From: Chloroflexota bacterium
GTDB taxonomy: Bacteria > Chloroflexota > Limnocylindria > Limnocylindrales > CSP1-4
DNA length: 50,934 nt
Assembly (NCBI GenBank): GCA_021790715.1
Contig: JAJYGK010000038.1
Coordinates: 1 to 50,934, forward strand
Direction of reading: 5' to 3'
The notes beneath the pieces are model-generated. The model saw only the letters and a program-made list of their open reading frames with translations, searched no databases and was not told the origin of the DNA. Position 1 is the first letter of the stretch. Each line of letters starts with the position of its first letter. The position numbers and the translations under genes are program-made. This document shows, piece after piece, positions 25,137 through 34,600 of this stretch.

Positions 25137-25169
25137 GGGAGCGGTCGGCCGGGAGCGGTCGGCCGGGAG
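25137..25169 (+). repeat. 14-bp tandem repeat preceding the monooxygenase-like gene
   Basis: GGGAGCGGTCGGCC occurs at 25137-25150 and 25151-25164, with a partial third copy (GGGAG) from 25165. The partial copy forms the GGGAGGAG ribosome-binding site of the gene starting at 25177. Confidence 0.8.
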
Positions 25170-25176
25170 GAGATCG

Positions 25177-25479
25177 ATGCACGTCACGCTCGTCTACGTC
25201 CACGTGCGCCCCGAGCATCTCGACGAGTTCATCGCGGCCACGCGCGCGAACCACGAGGGCTCGGTCCGCGAGCCCGGGAACCTGCGCTTCGACATCCTGC
25301 AGTCGGCCGACGACCCGACGCGGTTCGTCTTCTACGAGGCGTACGTGGACGCCGACTCGGCCCGGGCGCACCGGGAGACGGCCCACTACCTCGCGTGGCG
25401 CGAGACGGTCGCGACGTGGATGGCGGAGCCGCGCGAGGGGATCCGGTACCTGGGGCTGCTCCCCGAGCCGGGGCGCTGA
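25177..25479 (+). CDS. Antibiotic biosynthesis monooxygenase (ABM) domain protein, YgiN/LsrG-like
   Basis: 100 residues, one ABM domain. VTLVYVHVRPEHLDEFIAATRAN is strand 1-helix 1, GNLRFDILQSADDPTRFVFYEAY is the central sheet typical of YgiN/LsrG, and AHRETAHYLAWR carries the conserved HxxxxHxxxW-like helix. Members include quinol monooxygenases and the autoinducer-2-degrading LsrG; no lsr genes are nearby, so AI-2 degradation is only one option. The start is the ATG at 25177, with GGGAGGAG just upstream. Confidence 0.85.
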   Translation: MHVTLVYVHVRPEHLDEFIAATRANHEGSVREPGNLRFDILQSADDPTRFVFYEAYVDADSARAHRETAHYLAWRETVATWMAEPREGIRYLGLLPEPGR

Positions 25480-25560
25480 CAGCGGCCCGGGTCCGATCGG
25501 ACGCTCGACCCGGTCAGGCGCCCCGGTCGGACGCTCGCCCAGTACAGGCGCTCGTGGCGG
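25480..25560. terminator. Repeat- and palindrome-rich convergent junction
   Basis: These 81 bases separate two convergent genes. The 12-bp palindrome GTCCGATCGGAC is at 25491-25502, and motifs resembling GGTCGGACGCTCG recur twice (about 25496 and 25530). The arrangement could stop transcription from both sides. No T-tract is present. Confidence 0.3.
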
Positions 25561-28488
25561 TCAGACGGGCTCGGACGGCGCCGCGAGCGTCTCATCGACC
25601 GCCCGCAGGAGCGAGTCCGGCGTGAACGGCTTGGCGAGGAACCGGCTGGAAACGGCACCCCCGATGTGCACGACGTCCTCGGCGTAGCCCGACATGAACA
25701 GGACGCGCAGCCCCGGCCGCGCCTCGCGCAACCGGTGCGCCAGGTCCACGCCGGTCAGCCCGGGCATCACGACATCGGTCACGAGCAGATCGAGCGCCGC
25801 GTCCCCGAGCTCGCCGGCGAGCGCGATGGCCTCGGTCGGCGCCGCCGCCTCGTGCACCTCGAAGCCGCCGCGCATCAGCACGACCCGCGCCAGTTCGCGA
25901 AGCGTCGGGTCGTCCTCGACGAGCAGCACCCGCCCGCGCCCCGCGGGCCGGGGCGGCTCGGGACGTGAAGCAGGCGTGCCGTCCGCGCCGGACCTCGGGA
26001 AGTACAGCTTGAACGTGGTGCCGCGACCCGGCTCCGAGTACGTCCAGATGTAGCCGCCGGACTGGCGGACGATGCCGTACGCAGTCGACAGACCGAGCCC
26101 GGTGCCCTTTCCCACCGGCTTCGTCGTGAAGAACGGCTCGAAAATGTGCGCCCTGGTCTCCTCGTCCATGCCCACGCCGGTGTCCGTGACGGAGATCACG
26201 ACGTAGTCGCCCGGCGGCATCTCGATGTGAACCTGGTCGCCGTCGATCCGCGCACGCCCGGTCCCCATCACCAACCGCCCGCCGGCGGGCATGGCATCGC
26301 GCGCGTTCACGGCCAGGTTCAGCAGCACCTGTTCGAGCTGCGTGCGATCGACGCGGAGTGACCCGGCGTCCGGGTCGGGCGCCATCAGCAGATCGATGTC
26401 CTCGCCGATGAGCCGCCGGAGGATGTCGCCGATGCCGGTCAGCACGTCGTTCGCCTCGACCACGCGCGGCTGCAGCATCTGTCGCCGGCTGAACGCCAGG
26501 AGCTGCTGGGTGAGCCCGGCCGCGCGCTCGGCCGAAGCCCGGATCGTGTCCAGCGCCGCGTGGAGCTCGGCCTGCATCGTGGTCGCCCGCGCGAGGTCGG
26601 AGTAGCCGATGATCGCGGTGAGGATGTTGTTGAAGTCGTGGGCGACTCCGCCTGCCAGGCGGCCCACGGTCTCCATCTTCTGAGCCTGCAGCAGCTCCGC
26701 CTCGAGCCTCCGCCGCTCGGTGACATCCTCGTGGACGCCGATGGCCCCGAGCAGGTTGCCGGCCGAATCCCGCAGCGCCGCCACGTGGACCAGCACGTCG
26801 ATGGGCCGACCGTCCTTCGTGGCCCGCCGCGACTCGCCGACGACGTTCTCGCCCCGCCTGACCCGGGCGAAGGTGGCCTCGAGCAGCCCCGGATCGTCCG
26901 ACGGCGCGGTCGGGGGCGGCTCGCCCAGCACCTCGTCCGCCCGCCACCCGTACAGCGACTCCGCGGCCCGGCTCCAGTACGTCACGCGCATCCGCTCGTC
27001 GACCGCGATGACCGCGAGCGGCGACGCATCGAGGATGGCGGAGAGCGTCTGCGTGGTCTCGCGCAGCTGCCGCTCCAGCCGGTTGCGCTCGGTCATGTCC
27101 GCGTAGATCCCGAGGAGACGCGTCTCGCCCGCGTCGCCGCGGATGGGGGCGCCGTAGAGCAGCACCTCGACCTCCGACCCGTCCCCGCGAAGGCGCCGCG
27201 CCGGAACGCCGTCGACGATCTCGCCGCGCTGCACGCGCGAGAAGACGTCCTGCGAGACGTCGCGCTCCCGTTCCGAGATCGTCGGCGGGAACCGCCCGAC
27301 CACCTCGGCGGCCGTGAACCCGAACAGGCGCTCCGCGGCCCGGTTCCAGCGCTCGACCGTGCCGTCCGGCGCCAGCAGGTAGGTCGGGAGGGGGGAGGCG
27401 TCGAACATCGTCTGGAGCGTCCGCGCGTCGCGCTCGCGCGCCGCAAGCAGCTCGAGGCGTGCCAGGGCGACGTCGGCGCGGTGCGCCAGGTCGATGGCGA
27501 AATCGCGATCCGCCTCTCCGAAGGGACGCGCGTCCGGCCCGAACCGGGCGAGCGTCAGGGCACCGACGCGCTCGCCGTCGACGACGAGCGGGACGGCGAT
27601 GACCGCCCGCATGTCGAGCGAGGCCATCGCGGCCCGGCGGTCCGGGGGGAGCGCGACGAGGTATGCGGCCCGTTCGCCCGGTGAGAACCAGGCATGGAAG
27701 ATCGGCTCCCCCGACTCGAACGCGGCGCCGGCCATCCCCTCCCCGACCCGCCAGCGCTGCGCGGCGAACATCTCGCGGAGCACCCGTGCCTCGTCGGGCG
27801 TGCGGCCCGCCAGGCCGATCACCTCGAGGAATCGCCCGTCGTCGGTCGCGTCGAAGATCATGCACGCGGCGCCGAGCGCGTCGGCGCTGCGGGCCGCCAG
27901 CTGGTCGGTCACGGCGCGCGCGTCCGTCGCCCGGGTCGCAGCATCCAGGAACTCGGCGAGCAGCCGCCTGCGGGTCGCCTCCTCCCGGCCGGCCGCCTCG
28001 AGGCGACGACGCTCGCTGAGATCCACGAACCGGATCGCCCGCCCTCCGCCGAGCCGCTCCGAGAGCGCGCCGGCGTAGATGGCGACCTCGACCTCGCCCC
28101 CGTCCTTCCGGGGCCAGCGGGCCTCTACCCCGTCCAGGGTCTCGCCCGCCGCCACGCGGCGCACGAGGTCCGCGGCAGCGGCCGTGACATCGTCGCGCCC
28201 GATCGGGGCATCGTCGCGCCCGGCCTCGTCCGTGACGGCGTCGTGCCCCTCCGGCCGTGCGATCGCCATCGCCGGACGGCCGAGCAGCTCGGAGGCGCGC
28301 CAGCCGAAGAGGTTCTCGGCGGCACGGTTCCAGAAGACGATGTTCCCCTCCCGGGCCAGGAGGACAGTCGGGAGCGGGGACTCCGCGAGCAGCGCCTCGC
28401 CGCGGTCCGCCGGCGGAAGGCGGACCCGCGGTCCTGCTCTCCTCGCGTCCGACCGGGACGACAACAGGGCACCTCGCGGGTGCGGCAC
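25561..28488 (-). CDS. Hybrid sensor histidine kinase (PAS-GAF-PAS-PAS-HisKA-HATPase-REC)
   Basis: 975 residues, cytoplasmic, without membrane segments. PAS 1 covers about 30-165 (WNRAAENLFGW), GAF about 180-345, PAS 2 about 350-475 (WNRAAERLFGF) and PAS 3 about 480-600 (WSRAAESLYGW). HisKA follows with H617 (GGVAHDFNNIL), HATPase about 715-830 (DTGVGM and GTGLGLSTAYGIV) and a C-terminal receiver at 852-975 (phospho-acceptor about D905, K953). No separate regulator gene is adjacent, so it probably signals through a histidine phosphotransfer protein elsewhere. The start is GTG at 28488 and may lie slightly elsewhere; TATCGA sits just upstream. It is convergent with the ABM gene. Confidence 0.9.
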   Translation of the reverse strand: MPHPRGALLSSRSDARRAGPRVRLPPADRGEALLAESPLPTVLLAREGNIVFWNRAAENLFGWRASELLGRPAMAIARPEGHDAVTDEAGRDDAPIGRDDVTAAAADLVRRVAAGETLDGVEARWPRKDGGEVEVAIYAGALSERLGGGRAIRFVDLSERRRLEAAGREEATRRRLLAEFLDAATRATDARAVTDQLAARSADALGAACMIFDATDDGRFLEVIGLAGRTPDEARVLREMFAAQRWRVGEGMAGAAFESGEPIFHAWFSPGERAAYLVALPPDRRAAMASLDMRAVIAVPLVVDGERVGALTLARFGPDARPFGEADRDFAIDLAHRADVALARLELLAARERDARTLQTMFDASPLPTYLLAPDGTVERWNRAAERLFGFTAAEVVGRFPPTISERERDVSQDVFSRVQRGEIVDGVPARRLRGDGSEVEVLLYGAPIRGDAGETRLLGIYADMTERNRLERQLRETTQTLSAILDASPLAVIAVDERMRVTYWSRAAESLYGWRADEVLGEPPPTAPSDDPGLLEATFARVRRGENVVGESRRATKDGRPIDVLVHVAALRDSAGNLLGAIGVHEDVTERRRLEAELLQAQKMETVGRLAGGVAHDFNNILTAIIGYSDLARATTMQAELHAALDTIRASAERAAGLTQQLLAFSRRQMLQPRVVEANDVLTGIGDILRRLIGEDIDLLMAPDPDAGSLRVDRTQLEQVLLNLAVNARDAMPAGGRLVMGTGRARIDGDQVHIEMPPGDYVVISVTDTGVGMDEETRAHIFEPFFTTKPVGKGTGLGLSTAYGIVRQSGGYIWTYSEPGRGTTFKLYFPRSGADGTPASRPEPPRPAGRGRVLLVEDDPTLRELARVVLMRGGFEVHEAAAPTEAIALAGELGDAALDLLVTDVVMPGLTGVDLAHRLREARPGLRVLFMSGYAEDVVHIGGAVSSRFLAKPFTPDSLLRAVDETLAAPSEPV

Positions 28489-28724
28489 GCGGAGCGATCG
28501 ATACGATCGGTCCCGGGCCGGGGAGGATCGGCGGCGGTACGGGCCGTCGGCTCAGGGGACGACGGCCATGCAGGGGCGTCGCGTTCGCCAGTTCGTCATG
28601 GGCGACCATCCCACACGGAACGAGCTCGCACACCACCCGGTCGGGCCATGGCGCGGCGCCAGATCGGGTCATGCCCGCTACGACGGATCGACTACTCCAC
28701 GTGCGGGGTCGCGAAGCGGACCGC

Positions 28725-29333
28725 TCAGCCGGCGAATCCCGCCTCCGAGGCGCGCACGGCACGGAACGCGAACAGGCGCGTGCCCGGCCATCGCCACGCA
28801 TCGCGGGCCAGGCCGGCCTTCTCGCAGACGGCGTCGAGCATCGCCGCGGAGTCCCAGCCCAGCTCCTCGGCCACCTGTGGGAGCAGCAACGCGCGGCGGC
28901 CCCCGCGCTGCACGATGATGCCGTCGCGCCCGGCCACGAACTCCGACGCGTCCGCGAGCTCGACGGGCGGGGCGAGCACCGAGACCTCGAGGCGGATCGC
29001 CGGCATCTCCTCGGGAGTGACGGGCATGAACCGCGGGTCGTCGCGGGCGACGATCCCGCCGGCGCGCATCACGTTCTCCCACGCGGCGCGGTCCCAGTCG
29101 AGCTGGCCCATGCACCCGCGCAGGATCCCGTGCTCGTGGAGCGTCACGAATGCCGCCGCCGGGCCCAGGACGGCGGGAGGGAGTTCGCGCGGATCGGGCG
29201 CCTGCCCGGGTTCGCGGCGCACCGAGGCCTCGACCGCGGCACGGGCCAGTCGCAGCAGCGCGGCGAGGTCGTCGGCGCCCAGCGGGGCGGGCGCGCTCGC
29301 CGTCGAGGGTTCCCCGGAACGAGGCAGGACCAC
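28725..29333 (-). CDS. AMMECR1 domain protein (AmmeMemoRadiSam protein A-like)
   Basis: About 202 residues. The AMMECR1 core runs from LLRLARAAVEASV through the hallmark LRGCMGQL (LRGCIG-type) and the AWENVMRAGGIVARDDPRFMPVTPEE stretch to LLLPQVAEELGWDSAAMLDAVCEKAGL. In prokaryotes it is often encoded with a Memo protein and a radical SAM enzyme; those two are not in this window. Its biochemical role is unknown. I chose GTG 29333 because GGAGG lies 6 bases before it; ATG 29390 is an in-frame alternative. A frame open to 29516 runs through a tandem repeat and is not coding. Confidence 0.82.
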   Translation of the reverse strand: MVLPRSGEPSTASAPAPLGADDLAALLRLARAAVEASVRREPGQAPDPRELPPAVLGPAAAFVTLHEHGILRGCMGQLDWDRAAWENVMRAGGIVARDDPRFMPVTPEEMPAIRLEVSVLAPPVELADASEFVAGRDGIIVQRGGRRALLLPQVAEELGWDSAAMLDAVCEKAGLARDAWRWPGTRLFAFRAVRASEAGFAG

Positions 29334-29472
29334 GGCCTCCTCCGTTCGGCCCGCACCCCATGCCTGCGGTCTCTCGCGGACCACCAGCATCCTCGACCGT
29401 GGGCCCTCGTCCTCCCAGTGTCTCCCGGCCCGTCCCGCGCGGCCGATCGTCAGGTGGGCACCGGCAGGGTGT

Positions 29473-29554
29473 CGGCACCGGGGCCGGCTACCGGCACCGA
29501 CAGGGGCCGCCGGCACCGGGGCCGGCTACCGGCACCGACAGGGGCCGCCGGCAC
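29473..29554 (+). repeat. Perfect 38-bp tandem duplication plus partial third copy
   Basis: Bases 29473-29510 are repeated without change at 29511-29548, followed by the first six bases of a third copy (CGGCAC, 29549-29554). Each unit begins CGGCACCGGGGCC and ends GACAGGGGCCGC. The repeat lies in the divergent intergenic region and is not a multiple of three. Confidence 0.92.
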
Positions 29555-29632
29555 GAGCTGGGCCGGCCGGCAACGCCAGGGCCAGTCGGCATGGACGGCT
29601 CGATGCCCGCGACGGCCTCGGGCCCGGTCCGC

Positions 29633-29638
29633 TAGAGT
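29633..29638 (+). promoter_or_regulatory. -10 box of the aminotransferase gene
   Basis: TAGAGT, identical to the hexamer before the acyl-CoA synthetase, 43 bases before the ATG at 29681. A GGAG follows 8 bases before that ATG. Confidence 0.5.
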
Positions 29639-29680
29639 CACCCCACTCGTCTCGTCCTGCCGCCCACCCGGAGTCACGCC

Positions 29681-30886
29681 ATGCCACTGCCCGCCCGGGC
29701 CCTCTCGCCCGCTCCGCCCGATCCGATCCTGGGACTCAGCGAGGCCTTCCGCGCCGATCCGCGCCCCTCGAAGGCCAACCTCGCGGTCGGCGTGTACGTC
29801 GACGAGACGGGGACGACTCCCGTGCTCCCCTCGGTGCAGGCCGCGGAGCGGCAGCTCGTGGACGCGAATCCCTCCCGGACGTACCTCCCGATCGATGGCC
29901 GTCCCGGCTACCGCGACGCGGTGCGCTCTCTCGTCTTCGGGGCCGGCCACGAGGCGGTCGCGTCCGGCCGCGCAGTGTCCGCCCAGACGCCCGGCGGGAC
30001 CGGCGCGCTGCGGGTCGCCGCCGATTTCCTCGTCCAGGCGGGGAACCCACGGACGGTCTGGCTGAGCCAGCCGACCTGGCCGAACCACACCCAGCTCTTC
30101 ACGCTCGCCGGCATGGAGGTGCGGACATATCCGTACCTCGACGCGAGCGGCCGGCACCTCGACGCCGGGGCGCTGCTGGCCGCACTGCGGGGGGCATCGG
30201 CAGGGGACGTCGTGGTCCTCCACGGGTCGTGCCACAACCCGACGGGAATCGACCCGGACCCGGCGACGTGGCGGGCGATCGCCGACCTGGCGGTCGAGCG
30301 CGGCCTCCTCCCGATCGTGGACTTCGCGTACCAGGGATTCGGGGACGGGCTCCGCGAGGACGCGGCGTGGGTCGACGCGCTGGCGCGGCCGGACCTCGAG
30401 TTTCTCGTCTGCTCGAGCTTCTCCAAGAACTTCGCGCTCTACGCGGAACGCGTCGGCGCGCTCACCGTGGTGGCGCGAGAACCCGCCAGGGCGGAGTCGG
30501 CACTGACACACGTGAAGATCGCCATCCGCGCCAACTACTCGAATCCCCCCGCCCACGGCGCGGCGGTCGTCGAGACGATCCTGTGCGACCCGCAGCTCCG
30601 GGCCCGGTGGGAGGACGAGGTGGCCGGCATGCGCGCTCGCATCCGGTCGAATCGCGCCGAACTGGTGGACGCCCTCCAGGCGGCCGGGGTCCCGGGCGAC
30701 TGGGAGCCCCTGCGCGGGCAGCGCGGGATGTTCGCCCTGCTGGGGCTTCGGCCCGAACAGGTCGGCCGGCTGCGCGAGGAGTTCGGGGTGTACGTGGTCG
30801 GGGCCGGCCGGATCAACGTGGCCGGCCTGACGCGGGCGAACCTGCCCCGCGTGGTCGACGCCCTGGGGGCCGTCATCGCGTCCTGA
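29681..30886 (+). CDS. Aromatic/aspartate aminotransferase (class I, AspC/TyrB type)
   Basis: 401 residues, PLP-dependent fold type I. DPILGLSEAFRADPRPSKANL at the N-terminus is the classic AspC/TyrB opening. HNPTG holds N186, D214 and Y217 contact the cofactor, K249 in SSFSKNFALY binds PLP, and R377 in GAGRINVAGL should hold the substrate carboxylate. It interconverts aspartate (or aromatic amino acids) and 2-oxoglutarate with oxaloacetate and glutamate. The start is the ATG at 29681. It stands upstream of the 2-oxoglutarate dehydrogenase gene, consistent with a shared link to 2-oxoglutarate metabolism. Confidence 0.93.
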   Translation: MPLPARALSPAPPDPILGLSEAFRADPRPSKANLAVGVYVDETGTTPVLPSVQAAERQLVDANPSRTYLPIDGRPGYRDAVRSLVFGAGHEAVASGRAVSAQTPGGTGALRVAADFLVQAGNPRTVWLSQPTWPNHTQLFTLAGMEVRTYPYLDASGRHLDAGALLAALRGASAGDVVVLHGSCHNPTGIDPDPATWRAIADLAVERGLLPIVDFAYQGFGDGLREDAAWVDALARPDLEFLVCSSFSKNFALYAERVGALTVVAREPARAESALTHVKIAIRANYSNPPAHGAAVVETILCDPQLRARWEDEVAGMRARIRSNRAELVDALQAAGVPGDWEPLRGQRGMFALLGLRPEQVGRLREEFGVYVVGAGRINVAGLTRANLPRVVDALGAVIAS

Positions 30887-30952
30887 TCCGCGACGTCCGC
30901 CGCCCGCGGCCGGGCCTGCGCCGGTGCGCCCCGGCTACCCGGCCAGGAGCGC

Positions 30953-30976
30953 GGACCTACCCGCCCGGGTAGATCC
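30953..30976. promoter_or_regulatory. 24-bp palindrome, operator-like
   Basis: Arms GGACCTACCCG and CGGGTAGATCC flank a two-base centre (CC). Ten of eleven positions pair, including a perfect inner 16-bp core at 30957-30972. The spacer is too short for a stable hairpin loop, so a dimeric regulator site is more likely than a terminator. It is 67 bases after the aminotransferase stop and 77 before the next ATG. Confidence 0.5.
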
Positions 30977-31052
30977 GTCCCGACTCGTGGACCGTCCGAA
31001 ACGCGGTCCTCCGGCCGCTGCGGCGGGCCCCGGGACGCGCGAGCATCCCCGC

Positions 31053-31571
31053 ATGCTCACCACGCAGTCCCTCGCGCTGACCCAGCCGGCAACGGTCCAC
31101 CTCCGGCTCGTCCAGCCCACCGACCCCGCGACCGGCGCCGACCTGGCGCGGATGGCGGAGGAGGAACTGCCGTGGCTCGGCGAGCGGATCGAGGCGCCCG
31201 ACGCGGCAGAAGGCCCGCTGATCCGGCACTTCCAGGTCGACCTCGGCATGGCCGCCCTCTCCGGCAGCGATCGCCCCGTGTTCCGCAAGGCCGCATACGT
31301 CGACCTCGGCCCGGTCGAGCCGACGCGCGATGGGTGGCAGGCATCGATCGGCTGGCGGGCGGCGACGCTCGCGCCGCTCTTCCCGGTCTTCGCGGGCAGC
31401 CTGATCCGCACGGCCGACTCCCTGGTGCTCGAGGGCGAGTACGCGCCTCCCGGCGGCGAGCTGGGCATCGCGGTCGACCGCGCGCTGCTGAACATCGCGG
31501 CGCGCCGGACGGCCGTGTGGCTGCTGCACCGCATCGCCGACGCGCTCGCGGAGCCCGCCCGGGAGGACTGA
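31053..31571 (+). CDS. Hypothetical protein
   Basis: 172 residues, soluble, with no recognised domain. Alternating strands around FQVDLGMAALSG, RKAAYVDLGPVEP and DGWQASIGWRAA are followed by a C-terminal amphipathic helix (ARRTAVWLLHRIADALAE). This strand-rich body with a long C-terminal helix resembles START/SRPBCC-like proteins, but that is a guess. The start is the ATG at 31053, where the preceding bases lack a clear ribosome-binding site; the frame is open from 30924. It is preceded by the palindrome at 30953. Confidence 0.55.
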   Translation: MLTTQSLALTQPATVHLRLVQPTDPATGADLARMAEEELPWLGERIEAPDAAEGPLIRHFQVDLGMAALSGSDRPVFRKAAYVDLGPVEPTRDGWQASIGWRAATLAPLFPVFAGSLIRTADSLVLEGEYAPPGGELGIAVDRALLNIAARRTAVWLLHRIADALAEPARED

Positions 31572-31649
31572 CCGGGCGCGCTCCCGCACGTCGTCCGTGA
31601 CGGCGGCGGGCGTCGGGTGCCCGTTCCGGCACGATCCGGCGGTTGCCGG

Positions 31650-31655
31650 TAGGCT
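31650..31655 (+). promoter_or_regulatory. -10 box close to the kgd start
   Basis: TAGGCT, 12 bases before the GTG at 31668. A transcript would have a leader of only about 5-6 bases and no ribosome-binding site, so it is effectively leaderless. Confidence 0.45.
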
Positions 31656-31667
31656 CGTTCGCTCAAG

Positions 31668-34600
31668 GTGACGAGCATCGAGCACGACGGGGGGAACGCC
31701 CCCCATGAGGCCGCCCATCGCACCTCGCCGGGTGACGCGACGACGTCGCTCGTGGCGACGGCGGGTCCGGGGCTGCGCGACGGCACCCGGGAGGTGCCGA
31801 TCCAGGGAGTCGGCGCACGGCTCGTCGCGAACATGGAACGGAGCCTGTCCGTCCCGTCCGCGACGTCCTTCCGGGACGTGCCGGCCGCCGCCCTGCAGGA
31901 CGCGCGCGCCGCGATCAACGCGCACATCGCGCCGAGGCGGCTCTCGCTGACGCACCTGGTCGCGTACGCGGTGGCGCAGGCCGCCGCCGTCCACCCCGCG
32001 ATGACCTCGGCATACCGCGAGATCGACGGACGGCCGCACCGCCTCGAGCCGGGCCGCGTGCACCTCGGGCTCGCCGTCGACGTCGAGCAGCGCGACGGAT
32101 CGCGGTTCCTGGTCGTTCCCGTCGTGCACGATGCCGCCGACCTGGACTTCGCCGAGTTCGCGGCCGCGTACGACGATCTCGTCGAGCGTGCCCGGTCCGG
32201 GGCCCTGCGCCCCGACGACCTGGCCGGCGGAACGATCACCCTCACGAACCCGGGCACGCTCGGCACGACCGCGTCGGTGCCGCGCCTGATGGCCGGGCAG
32301 GGCTCGATCATCGCGACCGGCGCGATCCGCGATCCCGGCTCCGGCCCGGTCATGACGATCACGAGCACGTACGACCACCGCGTCATCCAGGGCGCGGAGT
32401 CCGGCCGGTTCCTGCGCACGCTCGACGAGCTGCTGCAGGGCGCCGACGGGTTCTACGAGCTCGCGGCCGGCAGTCTCGGCGCGTCCATCGGCCCGACCGC
32501 CGGGCCGGGGCAGACGAGGACGGGGGCCGCGGCGCCGCGGCCTGTCCCGGGGGTCGCCGGGATCGCGCCCGTGACCCTCGCCGACGTCGCCGGCGCGATG
32601 GCGCTCGTGCGTTCCTTCCGGCAGTTCGGGCACCGCGCGGCACGGCTCGACCCGCTCGGGTCGGATCCGCCGGGCGACCCGTCGCTCGATCCGGCCACCT
32701 GGGGGCTGGCGCCGGATGCCCTCGCGCGCATCCCCGCGTCGGTGCTGCGCGTCTTCGTGCCCGGCCAGGCGCTCGCCGACGTGCTGCCGCAGCTCCGGCG
32801 CACGTACTGCGGGACGATGGCCTTCGAGGTCGAGCACATCTCGAGCGTGGAGGAGCGCACGTGGCTCCGGCGCGCGATCGAGTCGGGCGACTTCCGGACG
32901 CGCCCGCCGGTCGACGAGCGCCTGCGCCTCCTGGACCGGCTCACGGCCGTCGAGGCGTTCGAGCTCTTCCTCCAGCGCGCCTATCTCGGCCAGAAACGGT
33001 TCTCGATCGAGGGGCTCGACATGCTGGTCCCCATGCTCGACGAGCTGGTCGGGCTCGCCTCGCGCGCGGGGACCGGCGCCGTCGAGATCGGGATGGCGCA
33101 CCGCGGCCGTCTGAACGTGCTGGCGCACGTGGTCGGGGTGCCGTACGCGAACATCCTCGAGGAGTTCGAGCGCGGCCATCCCTCGGCGGAGCCGGACGAG
33201 GCCCCGGGGGACGAGACCAGCGACGTCAAGTACCACCGCGGCGCGAGCGGTACGGTCCAGGCTCCGGGGGGCGAGGTCCGGGTGTCGGTGTCGCCCAACC
33301 CGAGCCATCTCGAGGCGGTCGACCCGGTGGTCGAGGGACGCACCCGCGCCGAGCAGACGGACCGGCACGCGACGGGCGCCCCGCGGGACACGAGCCGCGC
33401 CGTCGCCGTGCTCGTCCACGGCGACGCGGCGCTGGCCGGGCAGGGCGTGGTGGCCGAGACGCTCAACCTCGCCCGGCTGGCGGGCTACACGACCGGCGGG
33501 ACGATCCACGTCGTCGCAAACAACCAGCTGGGTTTCACGGTCGACCCGGCGGCCGGCCGGTCGACCGCATACGCGAGCGACGTGGCCAAGGGGTTCGACG
33601 TGCCGATCGTCCACGTGAACGCCGACGATCCCGAGGCCTGCCTCTCAGCGATCCGGCTCGCGGTCGCCTACCGCGAGCTCTTCCACGGCGACGTCCTGGT
33701 CGACCTCGTCGGGTACCGCCGGCGCGGGCACAACGAGGAGGACGAGCCCGCATACACGCAACCGCTGCAGTACGAGCGGATCGCCTCGCACCCCACGGTC
33801 CGGGCGCGCTACCTCGCGCTCCTCGCCGCAGAGGGAAGCGTCGAGGCGGCGACGGGAGAGGCGGCACTGGCGGAGGCCGAGGGACGGCTGGCCGGGATCC
33901 GCGAACGCCTCCCGAAGCCGCCGCGGCGCGCCGCCGGCGCGGGAGACGGCACCGCACGCCCGGGCGACGCGACCCCGGTCCCGGCGCGGCCGGACGGCCC
34001 GGAACCCGCCCGTCCGGCCGCGATCCCGGCCGTCCCGGTCGAGACCCTGCGCGCGATCAACGAGCGGCTCCACGCCTGGCCCGAGGGGTTCACGGTGCAC
34101 CCGAAGCTCGTCCGCCAGCTCGACCGGCGGCGCGAGGCGCTCGCCCCGGGCGGCCGGATCGCCTGGGGGCACGCCGAGCAGCTCGCGCTCGGGTCGCTGC
34201 TCCTCGACGGGGTGCCGATCCGGCTCACCGGGCAGGACACGGAGCGCGGCACGTTCAGCCAGCGGCATCTCGTCCTGCACGATGCGCGGACCGGCGGACG
34301 CCACACGCCCCTCGCGGCGCTGCCCGGCGCACGGGCGTCGCTGGAGTTGCACGATTCGCCGCTGTCGGAGTACGCGTGCCTCGGGTTCGAGTACGGGTAC
34401 GCGGTGCAGGCGCCGGACGCGCTCGTGCTCTGGGAGGCGCAGTACGGCGACTTCGCGAACGCCGCCGAGGTGATCATCGACCAGTTCATCATCGCCGGCC
34501 TGGCGAAGTGGGGCCTGACCTCGCGCCTGGTGCTGCTGCTGCCGCACGGCTACGAGGGCCAGGGACCCGAGCACTCGAGCGCGCGGCTGGAGCGCTACCT

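Larger units (their letters stand above)
29334..29680. other. Divergent intergenic region (347 bases)
   Basis: It separates the AMMECR1 gene (-) and the aminotransferase gene (+). It contains a 38-bp tandem duplication (29473-29554) and a -10-like TAGAGT (29633-29638). I see no other structure and no coding potential. Confidence 0.6.

Noticed and set aside
25592..28801. 1069-residue minus-strand frame
   Set aside because: It is a frame-shifted shadow of the hybrid kinase, with Arg/Gly-rich composition and no domain.
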